From Planctomycetota bacterium (lineage in GTDB: Bacteria > Planctomycetota > UBA8742 > UBA2392): a stretch of 64,000 nucleotides of DNA. Position 1 is the first letter of the stretch; each line of letters starts with the position of its first letter. The stretch is from the NCBI GenBank assembly GCA_003576915.1, contig QEVF01000016.1, positions 1 through 64,000 on the forward strand. Direction: 5' to 3'. The notes under the pieces are model-generated. The model did no database searches and was not told the origin of the DNA. It saw only the letters and a list, made by a program, of their open reading frames with translations. Shown piece after piece: positions 15,705 through 25,266 of the stretch. The position numbers and the translations under genes were made by a program.

Positions 15705-17933
15705 ATGTCGGACTTCGGACTACTGGTTGATTTCATCCGCGGGGAGCTGGATTCCCAGCAGGCCACGGTGGTTCGTCGGCGCCTCGAGGCCGAGCCGGAA
15801 CTCTTCGTCCAATTCGAACGGCTGACCCGCACCCTCAGCGTCATTCGCTCTCTGCCGGCCCTGAACGCCACAAGTGTCTTGCCGCCGCAAGTTTCACCCA
15901 CGGCTGAGTTTCCTCTGGTGCAACCCCGTCCCGCATTCGTGGCCTCGCTTCGCCGTGAGTATGCGGCTCGAGGCTGGGCGGCGCTCATCCCCTCCCTGGC
16001 AGTGGCTCCGGCGTTTGCCGCTTCGCTACGCGGGGAGTTCCAGGTGCGAGGTCGGGTAGCTCGCCTGCCGCTGCTTACGCCTTCATCGGCCTGGGTTGCC
16101 GCGCTGCGCGGTGAGTTCAACGTGCGCGCCGTAATGGCGAGCCTTCCGGCCATGGGCGCGAGTGCCGCTTATCTTTCCCAGTTGCGTGTTGAGTTCGGCG
16201 TACGCGCACTGGTGGGTTCGCTGCCGTTCATCGCCGTGCGCGAGGCCTTTGTTCGCCGCCTGAGGGTTGCCCTTTACGAAGCCGCCCTGGAACCTGCGGC
16301 GCCCAGGGTTTCGCTGCCGCTCATTGAGCCGTCCGACCGCTTCCGGCGCCGCCTGTTCAACGCCATCGCCGGCGCGGCGCGCCGTCCCCTGCGCGCCCGT
16401 CCCACGCGCGAACTGGCCTCGCTCACCATCAACACCGGTCGCAGCCTCTGGGCCGCGGTCAAGCGCAGCAAGTCGCTGGGGGTGACGGGCGCGGCCCACG
16501 TACTGGCCATCGTGCTGGCGCTGTTCGTTACCAGTCAGCAGGTGATTACCGGCTCCGGCCTGACGCTGGAGAATCTTTCGTTTGACCACGCTCCCGCTCC
16601 TGTCATGAATTCCGGTCCGGAACTCAACGGCGACCCCGGTTTTTCCGGCGAGCGCGCCACCGTGAGCCGCTCAAGCGAGAACGACCCCAGTCCGGGCGTG
16701 GGCGGTTCAGAAGAAGCGCCGGACGGCGGCGGCGAGGGCGATGGCCCCTCTCCTTACGAAGTGCCGCCGCAGGAAGTGGAGGGCCCGCGTCCGGAGTTGC
16801 CGCGCGAGGTTGTCCTGCCTTCGCGTGCAGATGCCGTGCGGTCTGACTTTGCCATGTTCCGGCTGCGTGGCGAGAGCCGCCAGAAGAAGATCGGCTACCT
16901 GGGCTCCCTGGAGCTCTATGATGCTCTGTCGCGTTCTCTCCACTTTCTGCAGCGCAATCAGCGCCATGACGGCCGCTGGAGTATTGAGGGCGTTGATCCT
17001 GCGCTCATCCCCAAGGACAGCGATCTGCGCTTGATCCGCGAAGTCGAACTGACTGCCAGCGCAGCCCTGGCCTTCCTGGGAGACGGTCACAGCTCACGTG
17101 CCAGCGAACTCGGGTTTGAGCTGAATGTGAAGCGCGCCATTGACTGGCTCCTGCTCCAGCAGCAGCCCGACGGCCAGATCGGCCCCGACGAGAACGACGT
17201 GGTGCTTTGCCACAGCATCGCGCTGCTGGCTCTGATTGAGGAATTTGCGCTGACGGGCCGGAACGACCTTCGCCGTCCCATCCGGCTGGGTTGCCGTTGG
17301 CTGGCGGAGTCGCGCGCCACGGATGATCGCGGCGCCTTTCCCTATCGCCGCGGCCAGGGCCCTTCGCTCATGACCAGCGTGTGGTCGTACATCACACTGG
17401 AAACAGCCCGCGTCGTGCGCGTGCCGGACGTGGACGCGCCCCAGAGCCGCCTTGAAGAACTGCTGCGCTGGTTCGACGCCGAAACCACCCGCAAGGAACT
17501 CCTGGCAGACCAGGTGGACGCCCTCAACGGCGACCTGATTCCCAGCGCGGCGGCTCTGGCCCTGACGTATTTCCCCTCGGAAGGAACATACGAAATTCGC
17601 CAGCGGCAGCTTCTGTCGCGCATCGAGCGCGAGCGTCCCGAGTTGACCCATCGCGCCGGGCGCGATGACGCGGCTTGCGACATGCGCTACCTTTTCTTCG
17701 GGAACCTCGCTCACACGCTGGCCAGTCCTGAGGACGGCAAGCTTGGCGCCTGGGAGCAGGCGTTTGCGCAGACCATGATCAAGCACCAGATCAAGGACGG
17801 TCCCCGGGCAGGCACCTTTGAATTGACGGGCTACTACGCCTCCTTCTACGGAAACTCCTATCAGGCAGCGATGGCTGCTCTGGCCATTGAGAACGCCTAC
17901 CGCTTGAATCTGCTGCGCCAGTCTCGGGACTAA
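15705..17933 (+). CDS. Membrane-anchored squalene-oxidase-repeat protein with 26-residue tandem repeats
   Basis: A 742-residue protein. Residues 1-50 resemble an anti-sigma-factor-like N-terminal helix pair (RGELDSQQATVVRRRLE) without zinc cysteines. Residues 80-215 hold about five tandem repeats of roughly 26 residues built on the pattern xAFxxxLRxEFxVRxxxxxLP. A single membrane span lies near 265-283 (AAHVLAIVLALFVT), then an acidic Gly/Pro linker. The C-terminal half (about 390-735) is an alpha/alpha-barrel of the prenyltransferase/squalene-oxidase repeat class (SLHFLQRNQRHDGRW, DWLLLQQQPDGQIG). The DXDD motif of squalene cyclases was not seen, so enzymatic activity is doubtful. The repeats would be cytoplasmic and the barrel outside. 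No family function is known to me. Confidence 0.7.
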   Translation: MSDFGLLVDFIRGELDSQQATVVRRRLEAEPELFVQFERLTRTLSVIRSLPALNATSVLPPQVSPTAEFPLVQPRPAFVASLRREYAARGWAALIPSLAVAPAFAASLRGEFQVRGRVARLPLLTPSSAWVAALRGEFNVRAVMASLPAMGASAAYLSQLRVEFGVRALVGSLPFIAVREAFVRRLRVALYEAALEPAAPRVSLPLIEPSDRFRRRLFNAIAGAARRPLRARPTRELASLTINTGRSLWAAVKRSKSLGVTGAAHVLAIVLALFVTSQQVITGSGLTLENLSFDHAPAPVMNSGPELNGDPGFSGERATVSRSSENDPSPGVGGSEEAPDGGGEGDGPSPYEVPPQEVEGPRPELPREVVLPSRADAVRSDFAMFRLRGESRQKKIGYLGSLELYDALSRSLHFLQRNQRHDGRWSIEGVDPALIPKDSDLRLIREVELTASAALAFLGDGHSSRASELGFELNVKRAIDWLLLQQQPDGQIGPDENDVVLCHSIALLALIEEFALTGRNDLRRPIRLGCRWLAESRATDDRGAFPYRRGQGPSLMTSVWSYITLETARVVRVPDVDAPQSRLEELLRWFDAETTRKELLADQVDALNGDLIPSAAALALTYFPSEGTYEIRQRQLLSRIERERPELTHRAGRDDAACDMRYLFFGNLAHTLASPEDGKLGAWEQAFAQTMIKHQIKDGPRAGTFELTGYYASFYGNSYQAAMAALAIENAYRLNLLRQSRD

Positions 17934-18193
17934 AGTCGCGACCGCCATCGTGGCCCTTGCGTGCAACGAGCGCTACCACGTATTCTTCTTCCCGAGAAGT
18001 GGCGGGTGTCCGGCGGTTGTTCGCCGCCGGTCTGCAACACCCCAACCAGTGCTTCTCCTGCCGGAAGGCGGCGCAAGGAAGCCCTGCCCCATTGGCCCTG
18101 GGCAGAAGCGGGCGGTCCTTTCGCCAAAGCCATGGTTGCCGATTTCACACATGCCCTGAGAGCATTCGCCACCCGCTTCGGAGGCTCATAACC

Positions 18194-19198
18194 ATGACCT
18201 CCGAAACGACCGTGATCAAGCGGCGCCTGATGCTCGTCGAGCTGACGACACTGGCCATGGTCCTGCCGGGCATTGCGGGCGCTGTAAACGCCGCCGGCTT
18301 CTTCGTGGTGGGGTCTTACCTTTCTCATGTCACCGGCACCGTGGCCCGCGCAGGCGACGACCTTGCCCTGGGGCAATACGCCAGCGCGCTCAACTACCTT
18401 CTCCTGATTGCGGCATTCTTCTTGGGCGCGGCGCTGGCCTCCTTCCAGATCGAGGTTTCACGCCGCCTGAACAAGCCGAAGTACGCCTTCACTCTGCTGA
18501 CGGAAGCGCTGCTCCTGGGAGGATTTGCCCTCCTGTGCGCCTTGACGCCGGACGCCTGGCACCGCGAGAATCTCCCCCTCATGGCCATTGTCGTCATTTC
18601 CATGGGCCTCCAGAACGCCATGGTGACGCGGCTGTCCGGCGCGGTGGTGCGCACCACCCATATGACGGGCATTGTGACGGACCTGGGCATCGAGTCAGCC
18701 CGCCTGGCTTTCCTGGCTCGAGATCAGGCGCGAGGCAGGGGCCTGTGGGCAGGACTCTCCAGCTTCGCGGCGATTATCCTCGACCCGGAAGCCAGGCGGG
18801 CCAAATTGCTGTTGATCATATTTGTCTCGTTCTTCGCGGGCGCGCTCCTGGGCCCCATTGTGTACCTGCATTTCGGCTACTGGGGCGCCATTGGTCCCAC
18901 CGCCCTATTGGCGGCTCTGGCGCTGCTGGATGTGGCCGTCGGCATCGAGTGGCATCCCGAGGTTCACTTTGTGCCTGCCGGGCGACCCGCCAATGAGCAG
19001 TTCCTGAAACTGGTGGCCGCCGAACTCGCCGCCAACCCCCAGAAAGCCAAGGCTGCGCTGGAATTGCTGCGCCGCAGAAGCACTTCGGCGCCTGCGCTCT
19101 CCGCCCATCCGGACGGGCCGGTCCCCGACTCGGAGGTCAGTTTCACGACTTCCACCAGGGCACAGGACACCTTGACCCCGGGGCCGCGCGAGATGTGA
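18194..19198 (+). CDS. DUF1275 (YoaK-like) membrane protein
   Basis: A 334-residue protein with six to seven hydrophobic segments and hallmarks of the DUF1275 family: AGAVNAAGFFVVGSYLSHVTGTVA near the start and GLQNAMVTRLSGAVVRTTHMTGI in the middle. The function of the family is not established; a transporter role is suspected. ATG 18194 begins at the conserved N-terminus; the open frame continues upstream without homology. The 260 bp before it contain no recognisable gene. The C-terminal 60 residues are a hydrophilic tail not seen in typical members. Confidence 0.82.
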   Translation: MTSETTVIKRRLMLVELTTLAMVLPGIAGAVNAAGFFVVGSYLSHVTGTVARAGDDLALGQYASALNYLLLIAAFFLGAALASFQIEVSRRLNKPKYAFTLLTEALLLGGFALLCALTPDAWHRENLPLMAIVVISMGLQNAMVTRLSGAVVRTTHMTGIVTDLGIESARLAFLARDQARGRGLWAGLSSFAAIILDPEARRAKLLLIIFVSFFAGALLGPIVYLHFGYWGAIGPTALLAALALLDVAVGIEWHPEVHFVPAGRPANEQFLKLVAAELAANPQKAKAALELLRRRSTSAPALSAHPDGPVPDSEVSFTTSTRAQDTLTPGPREM

Positions 19199-19250
19199 GT
19201 CGCGTGGCAAGCGTGGCGCGAATGTGTAAATTGCCGCAGGGTGACCGGCT

Positions 19251-20405
19251 ATGAGCAAGAAGCGCAGGCGCGCGAGAGAGACCGAGTTCCGCCGACGCAC
19301 GGCGCCGGGCGCCGCCCCGGGAACAGTCGCCGTCGATCCCGACGCGCCCAAGTCCGTGCTTACGCTCATGGCCTTTGGCCCGGAGCGATTCGAAGAAAGG
19401 CGCATTGAACAGGTCCATGAGTTGAAGGCCTTCTGCGACGCTTGGCCCGTGGTCTGGGTCAATGTGGACGGGCTGGGCGACGCCGGGGTCATTTCCCAGT
19501 TGGGTGAGATGTTTCACCTGCACCGGCTGGCCTTGGAAGACGTGGTCAATGTTCATCAGCGCGCCAAAGTTGAAACCTACGGGGATCAGGTGTTCATCGT
19601 AGGGCGTATGGTCGAACTGGATCACCACAGGGTCGGAGGAGATCAGCTCTCGTTGTTCGTCGGCCCGCGCTTCGTGCTCTCGTTCCAGGAGCGCAGCGGC
19701 GACTGCTTTGATCCGGTGCGAGACCAGATCCGCAAAGCCCGTGGTCGAGTGCGCCAGAGCGGCCCGGACTTTCTCGCGTACCTGCTGGTCGATGCCGTGG
19801 TTGACCACTACTTTCCGGTGCTGGAGCGATTTGGTGAGATCATCGAAGAACTCGAAGACTCCGTTGTCGAGAACCCCGAACGCGGCCTGATTGGGCGGAT
19901 TCACGAGTCCAAACGCGATCTGCTCACGCTGCGGCGGGCCCTGTGGCCTTTGCGCGAGGCCGTTCACACACTTTACCGTGACCCCCTTCCGCTTTTTGCG
20001 GAGGAGACGCGCCTTCACCTGCGGGACACCTACGACCACACGATCCAGATCATCGATCTGCTCGAGACGTACCGTGAAACCTCCTCGAGCCTGATCGACG
20101 TGTACCTGTCAAGCCTCAGCAACCGCATGAATGAGATCATGAAGGTGCTGACCATCATCGCCACGGTGTTTATCCCCCTGGGATGGGTGGCGGGCGTCTA
20201 TGGCATGAACTTCGATCCGGAGTCCTCGGCGCTGAACATGCCCGAGCTGAAGTGGGCATGGGGCTATCCCTTTGCGCTTGCCATGATGCTTCTCATTGTT
20301 CTGGCCGAGGTCTATTTCTTCTGGCGCAAGGGCTGGCTCAAGGCCATGACACCCTCCGGCGGATACAAGAAGCCGGCCCCCCCAGAGAACGGAAACTTCA
20401 AGTGA
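19251..20405 (+). CDS. corA: CorA-family magnesium/cobalt channel
   Basis: A 384-residue divalent-cation channel. A cytoplasmic N-terminal alpha/beta and helical domain (to about 320) is followed by two membrane helices, with the signature VYGMNF at the end of the first. The family forms pentamers that admit Mg2+. The protein is slightly longer than usual because of a basic N-terminal tail (KKRRRARETE). Its stop codon overlaps the GTG start of the following lipoprotein gene (GTGA), so the two are co-translated. Confidence 0.94.
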   Translation: MSKKRRRARETEFRRRTAPGAAPGTVAVDPDAPKSVLTLMAFGPERFEERRIEQVHELKAFCDAWPVVWVNVDGLGDAGVISQLGEMFHLHRLALEDVVNVHQRAKVETYGDQVFIVGRMVELDHHRVGGDQLSLFVGPRFVLSFQERSGDCFDPVRDQIRKARGRVRQSGPDFLAYLLVDAVVDHYFPVLERFGEIIEELEDSVVENPERGLIGRIHESKRDLLTLRRALWPLREAVHTLYRDPLPLFAEETRLHLRDTYDHTIQIIDLLETYRETSSSLIDVYLSSLSNRMNEIMKVLTIIATVFIPLGWVAGVYGMNFDPESSALNMPELKWAWGYPFALAMMLLIVLAEVYFFWRKGWLKAMTPSGGYKKPAPPENGNFK

Positions 20406-20995
20406 ACCGATACTTCCTGAGCATCGTGTTGTTGGCGCTGGCGATCCTGCCGGCAGGCTGCCCCAGCGGCGGCATTCAAAGCAACAAGCAGGTTTACGCC
20501 AATCTGCCCGGAGATAGGCCGGACAATGGCAACGGGACCAGGCTCGGCCCTGCCATCGATGAACCGGAGACGCCCAGCAGCGACCCCCAGGTGACCGCGC
20601 TGCGTTCCGCCGCCAAGGAGCTGGCTGGCCGAAGTGAAGACAGCGCGCGGCAGATCGAGGTTCAACACCTTCTGATTTCGTTTGCCGGCACGCGCACTCG
20701 GGCCACTCGCTCCAAGGCCGAAGCCGAGAAGCTTGCGGCCAGATTGTGGGAAGAGCTTCTGGGCGGCGCGGATTTCGACAAGCTGGTAAAGGAGCACACC
20801 GACGACTCCCACCCCGGCATCTACGCCATGACGCTCAACCCCGCAGACGCCGGCCCGAACCTGAGCCTCCGAACCGGTATGGTTCCCGCCTTCGGCGATG
20901 TCGGCTGGCGTCTGAAGGTTGGCGAAGTCGGTGTGGCCGCCTATCATGGCACGAACAGCCCCTTTGGCTGGCACATCATCAAACGGCTCAAGTGA
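20402..20995 (+). CDS. Parvulin-like (PpiC-type) lipoprotein
   Basis: A 197-residue protein with a lipoprotein signal (lipobox LPAGC), a linker, and a C-terminal rotamase-like domain: QIEVQHLLISFAGT...RSKAEAEKLAARLWEEL, PAFGDVGWRLKVGEVG and the final FGWHIIKRLK. These match parvulin peptidyl-prolyl isomerases of the SurA/PrsA type, which help extracytoplasmic proteins fold. The GTG start overlaps the corA stop. A shorter paralogue without a signal follows after 21 bp. The TDDSHPGIY insertion is shared by both. Confidence 0.82.
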   Translation: MNRYFLSIVLLALAILPAGCPSGGIQSNKQVYANLPGDRPDNGNGTRLGPAIDEPETPSSDPQVTALRSAAKELAGRSEDSARQIEVQHLLISFAGTRTRATRSKAEAEKLAARLWEELLGGADFDKLVKEHTDDSHPGIYAMTLNPADAGPNLSLRTGMVPAFGDVGWRLKVGEVGVAAYHGTNSPFGWHIIKRLK

Positions 20996-21016
20996 GCCCC
21001 CACCCGAAAGAACCTG

Positions 21017-21424
21017 ATGGAAAAGTTCCGCGCCCACATCGCTGAAATCGCCGCCCGCCCCGAACACAAAGACCCGCGAATCGAGGTCCAGCATCTGCTG
21101 ATTTCCTTCAAAGGTGCCGGCACCAACGCCACGCGCAGCAAAGAAGCCGCCGAGAAGGAAGCGGCCGCTCTATGGGAGAGAATCGTCAAGGGCGAGGACT
21201 TTGACAGCCTCGTGAAGAAGTACACCGACGACTCCCATCCCGGCATCTACGGCATGGTACTCAGTGGCGGCGGCGACCAGCACAAGATGGTTTTCCCGCG
21301 CAAGGGCATGGTGCCCGCATTTGGCGATGTGGGCTGGCGCCTGAAGGTGGGCGAGGTCGGGACGGCCGGCTTTGATCCCAACAAGAGCCCCTATGGCTGG
21401 CACATCATCAAGCGCCTGAAGTAG
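21017..21424 (+). CDS. Cytoplasmic parvulin-like protein
   Basis: A 135-residue paralogue of the preceding lipoprotein, lacking a signal peptide. It has the same blocks: IEVQHLLISFKGAG, KYTDDSHPGIYGM, MVPAFGDVGWRLKVGEVG and YGWHIIKRLK. It probably acts as a peptidyl-prolyl cis-trans isomerase in the cytoplasm. The pair looks like a local duplication that gained or lost the export signal. The Shine-Dalgarno sequence is weak (GAAAG), so translation may depend on the gene upstream. Confidence 0.8.
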   Translation: MEKFRAHIAEIAARPEHKDPRIEVQHLLISFKGAGTNATRSKEAAEKEAAALWERIVKGEDFDSLVKKYTDDSHPGIYGMVLSGGGDQHKMVFPRKGMVPAFGDVGWRLKVGEVGTAGFDPNKSPYGWHIIKRLK

Positions 21425-21442
21425 CCGCGCTCAGGCCCCGCC

Positions 21443-21883
21443 ATGATGCCCGGCCCCCTCCGGATCACGCAGACCATCTCGATTCCCGAGAGGGAGATCG
21501 AGTTCGTGTTTGCGCGAAGCGGCGGGCCGGGCGGCCAGAACGTCAACAAGGTCAGCAGCAAGGCGGTGCTCCACTTTGACGTGACTCGATCGCCCAGCCT
21601 GCCGCCGGAGGTCCGTACGCGCGCATGCGAGTTGTTCGCCGCACGCATCAACGCGGAGGGCAGACTGGTCATTACCTGCAGTACCTCTGCCTCCCAGCTC
21701 CGGAACCGGCAGGAGTGCCTGGCGCGCCTTCAGCACATGCTCCAACAGGCAGCCCAAGCGCCCGTAGTGCGGAAGAAGACAGCGCCATCGCGTGCGGCCA
21801 GGCAACGACGGCTTGACTCAAAGAAGCGGCAGTCCGGAAAGAAGGCACAGCGCCGCCGTTCGTGGGACAGCGGAGAGGAGTGA
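21443..21883 (+). CDS. arfB: ArfB-type ribosome rescue peptidyl-tRNA hydrolase
   Basis: A 146-residue release-factor-like protein. The catalytic GGQ motif sits in ARSGGPGGQNVNKVSSKAVL, and the C-terminus is a strongly basic tail (KKTAPSRAARQRRLDSKKRQ) that in ArfB enters the empty mRNA channel of stalled ribosomes. It frees nascent chains from non-stop complexes. The length and domain order match ArfB rather than full release factors. It is convergent with the protease gene, with one base between stop codons. Confidence 0.93.
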   Translation: MMPGPLRITQTISIPEREIEFVFARSGGPGGQNVNKVSSKAVLHFDVTRSPSLPPEVRTRACELFAARINAEGRLVITCSTSASQLRNRQECLARLQHMLQQAAQAPVVRKKTAPSRAARQRRLDSKKRQSGKKAQRRRSWDSGEE

Positions 21884-21884
21884 T

Positions 21885-22925
21885 TCATCGCCTCAGCGTG
21901 CGGTCCGCGACCGTAAGGCTGAAGTCCAGCTCGCGGCCTCCCCGCGAAATCTTCACGCTGACCGGCCGGCCCACGGGCAGAGCATCCTCCACTTCCAGCC
22001 AGTCCCGCTCATCACCGCCAAGGCTTGCCGGCCACCGCATGGCGTTGGCGCCCGGCCACCAGGTCACGCTCACAATGACATCGCCGGCCTGCATGCCCGC
22101 CTGGTAGGCGGGGCTGCCATCCTCCACTTCGCGCAGCATCGTGCCCAGCCGCCCCAAACCCTGCGTGTTCATCCAAAGCACTCCGCGGTAGCCGCGCGAA
22201 CCCAGCCAGCCATGTAGGATTTTTTCGCCCGCCAGCAGGCGCCTGGCAGCGTTCAGAAGCGCCGATGCCGGCAGCGCAAAGGCCACTCCCGACTCGCTGG
22301 CCGTGTCCTGCGGCGTATTGATCAGCACGTTCATCCCCAGCAACTGGCCGCGGACGTTGAAGATTCCGCCGCCGGAATTCCCCGGGTTGGTAGGCGCATC
22401 ATGCTGGACACAATTGACGTAAATGCGCCCCGTCTTCTCACTGACAAAACTGCGCGAGATCGCGCTGACAATGCCGCGCGCCACGCTGGGAGATCCGCCC
22501 AGGCGCGATGTTCCAAAGGGGTTTCCAACGCTGAGCACGTCGTCGCCGACGGCGCAGCTCCCCGCCGGCGAGACGGGAACCATCACTTCGGGCACGAACT
22601 TGGTCTGCAGGATGGCAATATCCCCGACCGGGTCTTCGGCCACTACACGCGCGGCAGCCGCCCGGCCACCTGCCATCAGCACCGTAATCCCCATGGCGCC
22701 ATCGACCACGTGGTGGGCCGTGACGAGATAGCCCTGCTCGTTGAGCACAATCGCCGAGCCGAACCCGTCAGCGCGGCCTCCGTCGTCGACGACAAGACTG
22801 ACCGACGACTGCAACGCCCTCCCGATGCCGGACGCCGGGGAAGGCAAGACCTCAGGCTCGGCCGGCGCGGCAACGCAACTGGCCGTGAAGAGCAGCAGGA
22901 CCATGGGCAGGGACAGTGCTTTCAC
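21885..22925 (-). CDS. Trypsin-like serine protease lipoprotein with PDZ-like C-terminus
   Basis: A 346-residue HtrA-related protein. It has a lipoprotein signal (lipobox FTASC) and a catalytic triad of His in VTAHHVVDG, Asp in VGDIAIL and Ser in NPGNSGGGIF. A PDZ-like C-terminus (DGSPAYQAGMQAGDVIVSV) starts near residue 245. It probably acts as an envelope quality-control protease. The GTG start overlaps the hemW stop by 4 nt (GTGA). It is the last gene of the C45-hemW-protease operon. Confidence 0.88.
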   Translation of the reverse strand: MKALSLPMVLLLFTASCVAAPAEPEVLPSPASGIGRALQSSVSLVVDDGGRADGFGSAIVLNEQGYLVTAHHVVDGAMGITVLMAGGRAAAARVVAEDPVGDIAILQTKFVPEVMVPVSPAGSCAVGDDVLSVGNPFGTSRLGGSPSVARGIVSAISRSFVSEKTGRIYVNCVQHDAPTNPGNSGGGIFNVRGQLLGMNVLINTPQDTASESGVAFALPASALLNAARRLLAGEKILHGWLGSRGYRGVLWMNTQGLGRLGTMLREVEDGSPAYQAGMQAGDVIVSVTWWPGANAMRWPASLGGDERDWLEVEDALPVGRPVSVKISRGGRELDFSLTVADRTLRR

Positions 22926-24070
22926 CGAGCCACTCCCGCCCCGAGTTCAGTCGCCAGATCCAGAATCACCCGGTCAAGCACAAGCAGGCCTTCTTCGGTG
23001 CAACGCACATGGGTCTCGCCTACATCGAGCAGGCCCAGCCGCGCCAACGTGCGGCACGACTCGCCGCAGGCCACGGTCAAGGGTGAGCCGGCCAGGCGCT
23101 CAAACTGATCCAACGCGACGCCTTCAGTCAGTCGCAATCCCATCAGCAGCAGCGTTTCGGCGCGCTGCGCGGGCGACAGGCGCTCGCGGCGAACCACCGG
23201 CAGGCGGTTTTCATCGAGCAGGCAACGGGCATATGCCTCGTGGTCCGCGGCGTTCTCGGCGATTTCGCCGTCCACCATACCGTGGGCCCCCGCCCCGTAG
23301 CCTCGCCAGTTTTCCTGACGCCAGTAGGCCAGATTGTGGCGGCATTGCGCGCCAATCCGGGCGAAGTTCGACACCTCATAGCGCATCAGGCCGGACGCGG
23401 CACAGGCCTCCCCTGCCAGAGTGAACATCTCGCGCTCCAGTTCCTCGGGGCAGGGCTCGATTTCGCCGCGCTGCAGGGCCAGGGACATGGGCGTGTCGTC
23501 CTCGAAAGTGAGGGCGTAAAGGCTGAGGTGCTCGGTGCCAAGCGCCAGGGCTTGCCGGAGGTCGTCACGCAGGTGATCGAGAGTCTGGCCGGGCAGGGCG
23601 AACATGAGGTCCATGCTGATCCTGGCGATGCCGGACGCGCGGGCCAGCTTCACGGCCGTTTCCGCCTTGCCCGCCTCGTAGATTCGCCCCAACTGCCGGA
23701 GGAACCCCGGGTCAAAACTCTGCACGCCGAAACTCGCGCGCGTCACCCCCATTTCAGCCAGCGCAGCGGCCTTGCGCTCGTCCAGCGTGCCGGGGTTGAT
23801 CTCGACCGTGAACTCGGACAGGCGAGCGAAATCCACGTGACGTTTAAGCGTCTGTCCCAGGCGGGTGAGCTGTGCGGCGCTCAGGCGCGTGGGGGTGCCG
23901 CCCCCGATAAAGATGGTGCGGGGAGCCAGTGCCTCATGGCGCAGCCGGAACTCACGCTCCAGGGCGTCGAGATACCGCTCAATGTCGCGCTCGCCCGCGG
24001 CCTCACTGTAGAAGTCACAGTACTCGCACTTCCGCACGCAGAAGGGAATATGGACGTAAAGCGCACTCAT
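22922..24070 (-). CDS. hemW: Radical SAM heme chaperone HemW
   Basis: A 382-residue radical SAM protein with the iron-sulfur motif CVRKCEYC in YVHIPFCVRKCEYCDFYS, then GGGTPT and the MDLMFALPGQT block. These place it in the HemN-like HemW group, which binds heme and delivers it to target proteins rather than oxidising coproporphyrinogen. The C-terminal HemN domain is complete. ATG 24070 overlaps the stop of the upstream C45 gene (ATGA). Confidence 0.9.
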   Translation of the reverse strand: MSALYVHIPFCVRKCEYCDFYSEAAGERDIERYLDALEREFRLRHEALAPRTIFIGGGTPTRLSAAQLTRLGQTLKRHVDFARLSEFTVEINPGTLDERKAAALAEMGVTRASFGVQSFDPGFLRQLGRIYEAGKAETAVKLARASGIARISMDLMFALPGQTLDHLRDDLRQALALGTEHLSLYALTFEDDTPMSLALQRGEIEPCPEELEREMFTLAGEACAASGLMRYEVSNFARIGAQCRHNLAYWRQENWRGYGAGAHGMVDGEIAENAADHEAYARCLLDENRLPVVRRERLSPAQRAETLLLMGLRLTEGVALDQFERLAGSPLTVACGESCRTLARLGLLDVGETHVRCTEEGLLVLDRVILDLATELGAGVAR

Positions 24071-25266
24071 GCCCGCGAGGATAGCGCGCCTTCTGATTTG
24101 CGCGAGCTTTGGATGTTGGGAAACAGCACTTCACGCGAAAGGCTGACGTATTTGCGGCGGCCGGTCGTGGGCTTGCCGAACGCGACCTCGCACTCGAGGC
24201 GCTCGGGCTTGAAGATGATGCGCTGGATGTTGATGGTGGGAATGGCTGTCTTCTGAAGCATGGTCTTGATGCGCTCGACGTCAAACTTCACACCCGAGGC
24301 AATGGCGCGGCGGAGCTTGCCCAGCCTCCAGGTGGAACTGAACCAGGTGAAGGCAAAGCTCTTGTAGCCCTTCGCCAGGAAGTGGTTGGTGCAGGCCAAG
24401 GCCGGCTGCTCGGGCGTGGTCCGGTCCACGATGGCCTTGGCGGTGTGAAGCTGGAGTCGGGCTCCGTGCCGCCCCCTGTCGGCCAGCATCACGTTGGTCG
24501 TGGTGCAATACGGGCGCGACTCCAGCAGGCCAATGGCCTCGTCCACGTTGGCGCACTCCGCCAGCACCCTCCGGAACACCAGCGGGAAGGGCTGGCCGTT
24601 GAGATGTTCTTTACGCTTGTGGCCATAAACCAGCATCATCGCGAGCGCCAGGCCATCTTCGTTCATGCCGCTGAGCAGGCCCAGAAAGCCCGGCCAGGTA
24701 ATGCCCGAGTAGCGCCGCCCGCCCGCGGGCTCATAGCAGATGACCATGGATGCATGATGGGCAATGGACAACGACGGAAAATCGAGGTTGCGCCCCAGCA
24801 GGATTTCGCCGGTGTCCGTGCGGCTGTCGTGGGCCACCAGTGTGCTGCACAGGGCCACCTTGTGAATATCAAGGAAACACTGGCCCAGCAGCGCGCTCTC
24901 GTAGCCCAGGCCCGAGCTCTCGCCAAAGCCTCGAATCTCCTCGCGGAAGGACTCCGGCAAATGGGGCTCCATCTCCCTCGCCAGGGCCATGTCGCCCAGA
25001 ACGTCGGGCGCGAACATGTGGATGTAGCGATCGTAGAGCTTGCGAGTCTGTTCCCCCACCAGTTCCCCCAGCGCCAGCCCCATCTCGCGGGCGCTGCCCC
25101 GCACGTGCACCACAGGCACGCCATCAACGAGTCGCAGCTCCCCGTGGCTGGCCTGGCGCGCTTTCCATGCGGGCAGGGTCTGGCCGAAGTTCGCCACCCG
25201 GGCCTTGAGCATCTTCCACGGCACGCCCAGCTCCGGAAAAGGCAGCTTCTTGCGCAATCTGGCCAT
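24067..25266 (-). CDS. C45-family Ntn hydrolase / acyltransferase-like protein
   Basis: A 399-residue protein of the acyl-CoA:6-aminopenicillanate acyltransferase type. The likely autoproteolytic nucleophile is Cys in VALCSTLVAHD, followed by the GEILLGRNLDF and LSGMNEDGLALAM blocks typical of the family. Such proteins self-cleave and hydrolyse or transfer amide-linked acyl groups; most bacterial members have unknown substrates. The start at 25266 has GGGAG upstream; a GTG at 25311 is possible but lacks support. No signal peptide is evident. It is the first gene of the operon with hemW and the protease. Confidence 0.78.
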   Translation of the reverse strand: MARLRKKLPFPELGVPWKMLKARVANFGQTLPAWKARQASHGELRLVDGVPVVHVRGSAREMGLALGELVGEQTRKLYDRYIHMFAPDVLGDMALAREMEPHLPESFREEIRGFGESSGLGYESALLGQCFLDIHKVALCSTLVAHDSRTDTGEILLGRNLDFPSLSIAHHASMVICYEPAGGRRYSGITWPGFLGLLSGMNEDGLALAMMLVYGHKRKEHLNGQPFPLVFRRVLAECANVDEAIGLLESRPYCTTTNVMLADRGRHGARLQLHTAKAIVDRTTPEQPALACTNHFLAKGYKSFAFTWFSSTWRLGKLRRAIASGVKFDVERIKTMLQKTAIPTINIQRIIFKPERLECEVAFGKPTTGRRKYVSLSREVLFPNIQSSRKSEGALSSRA

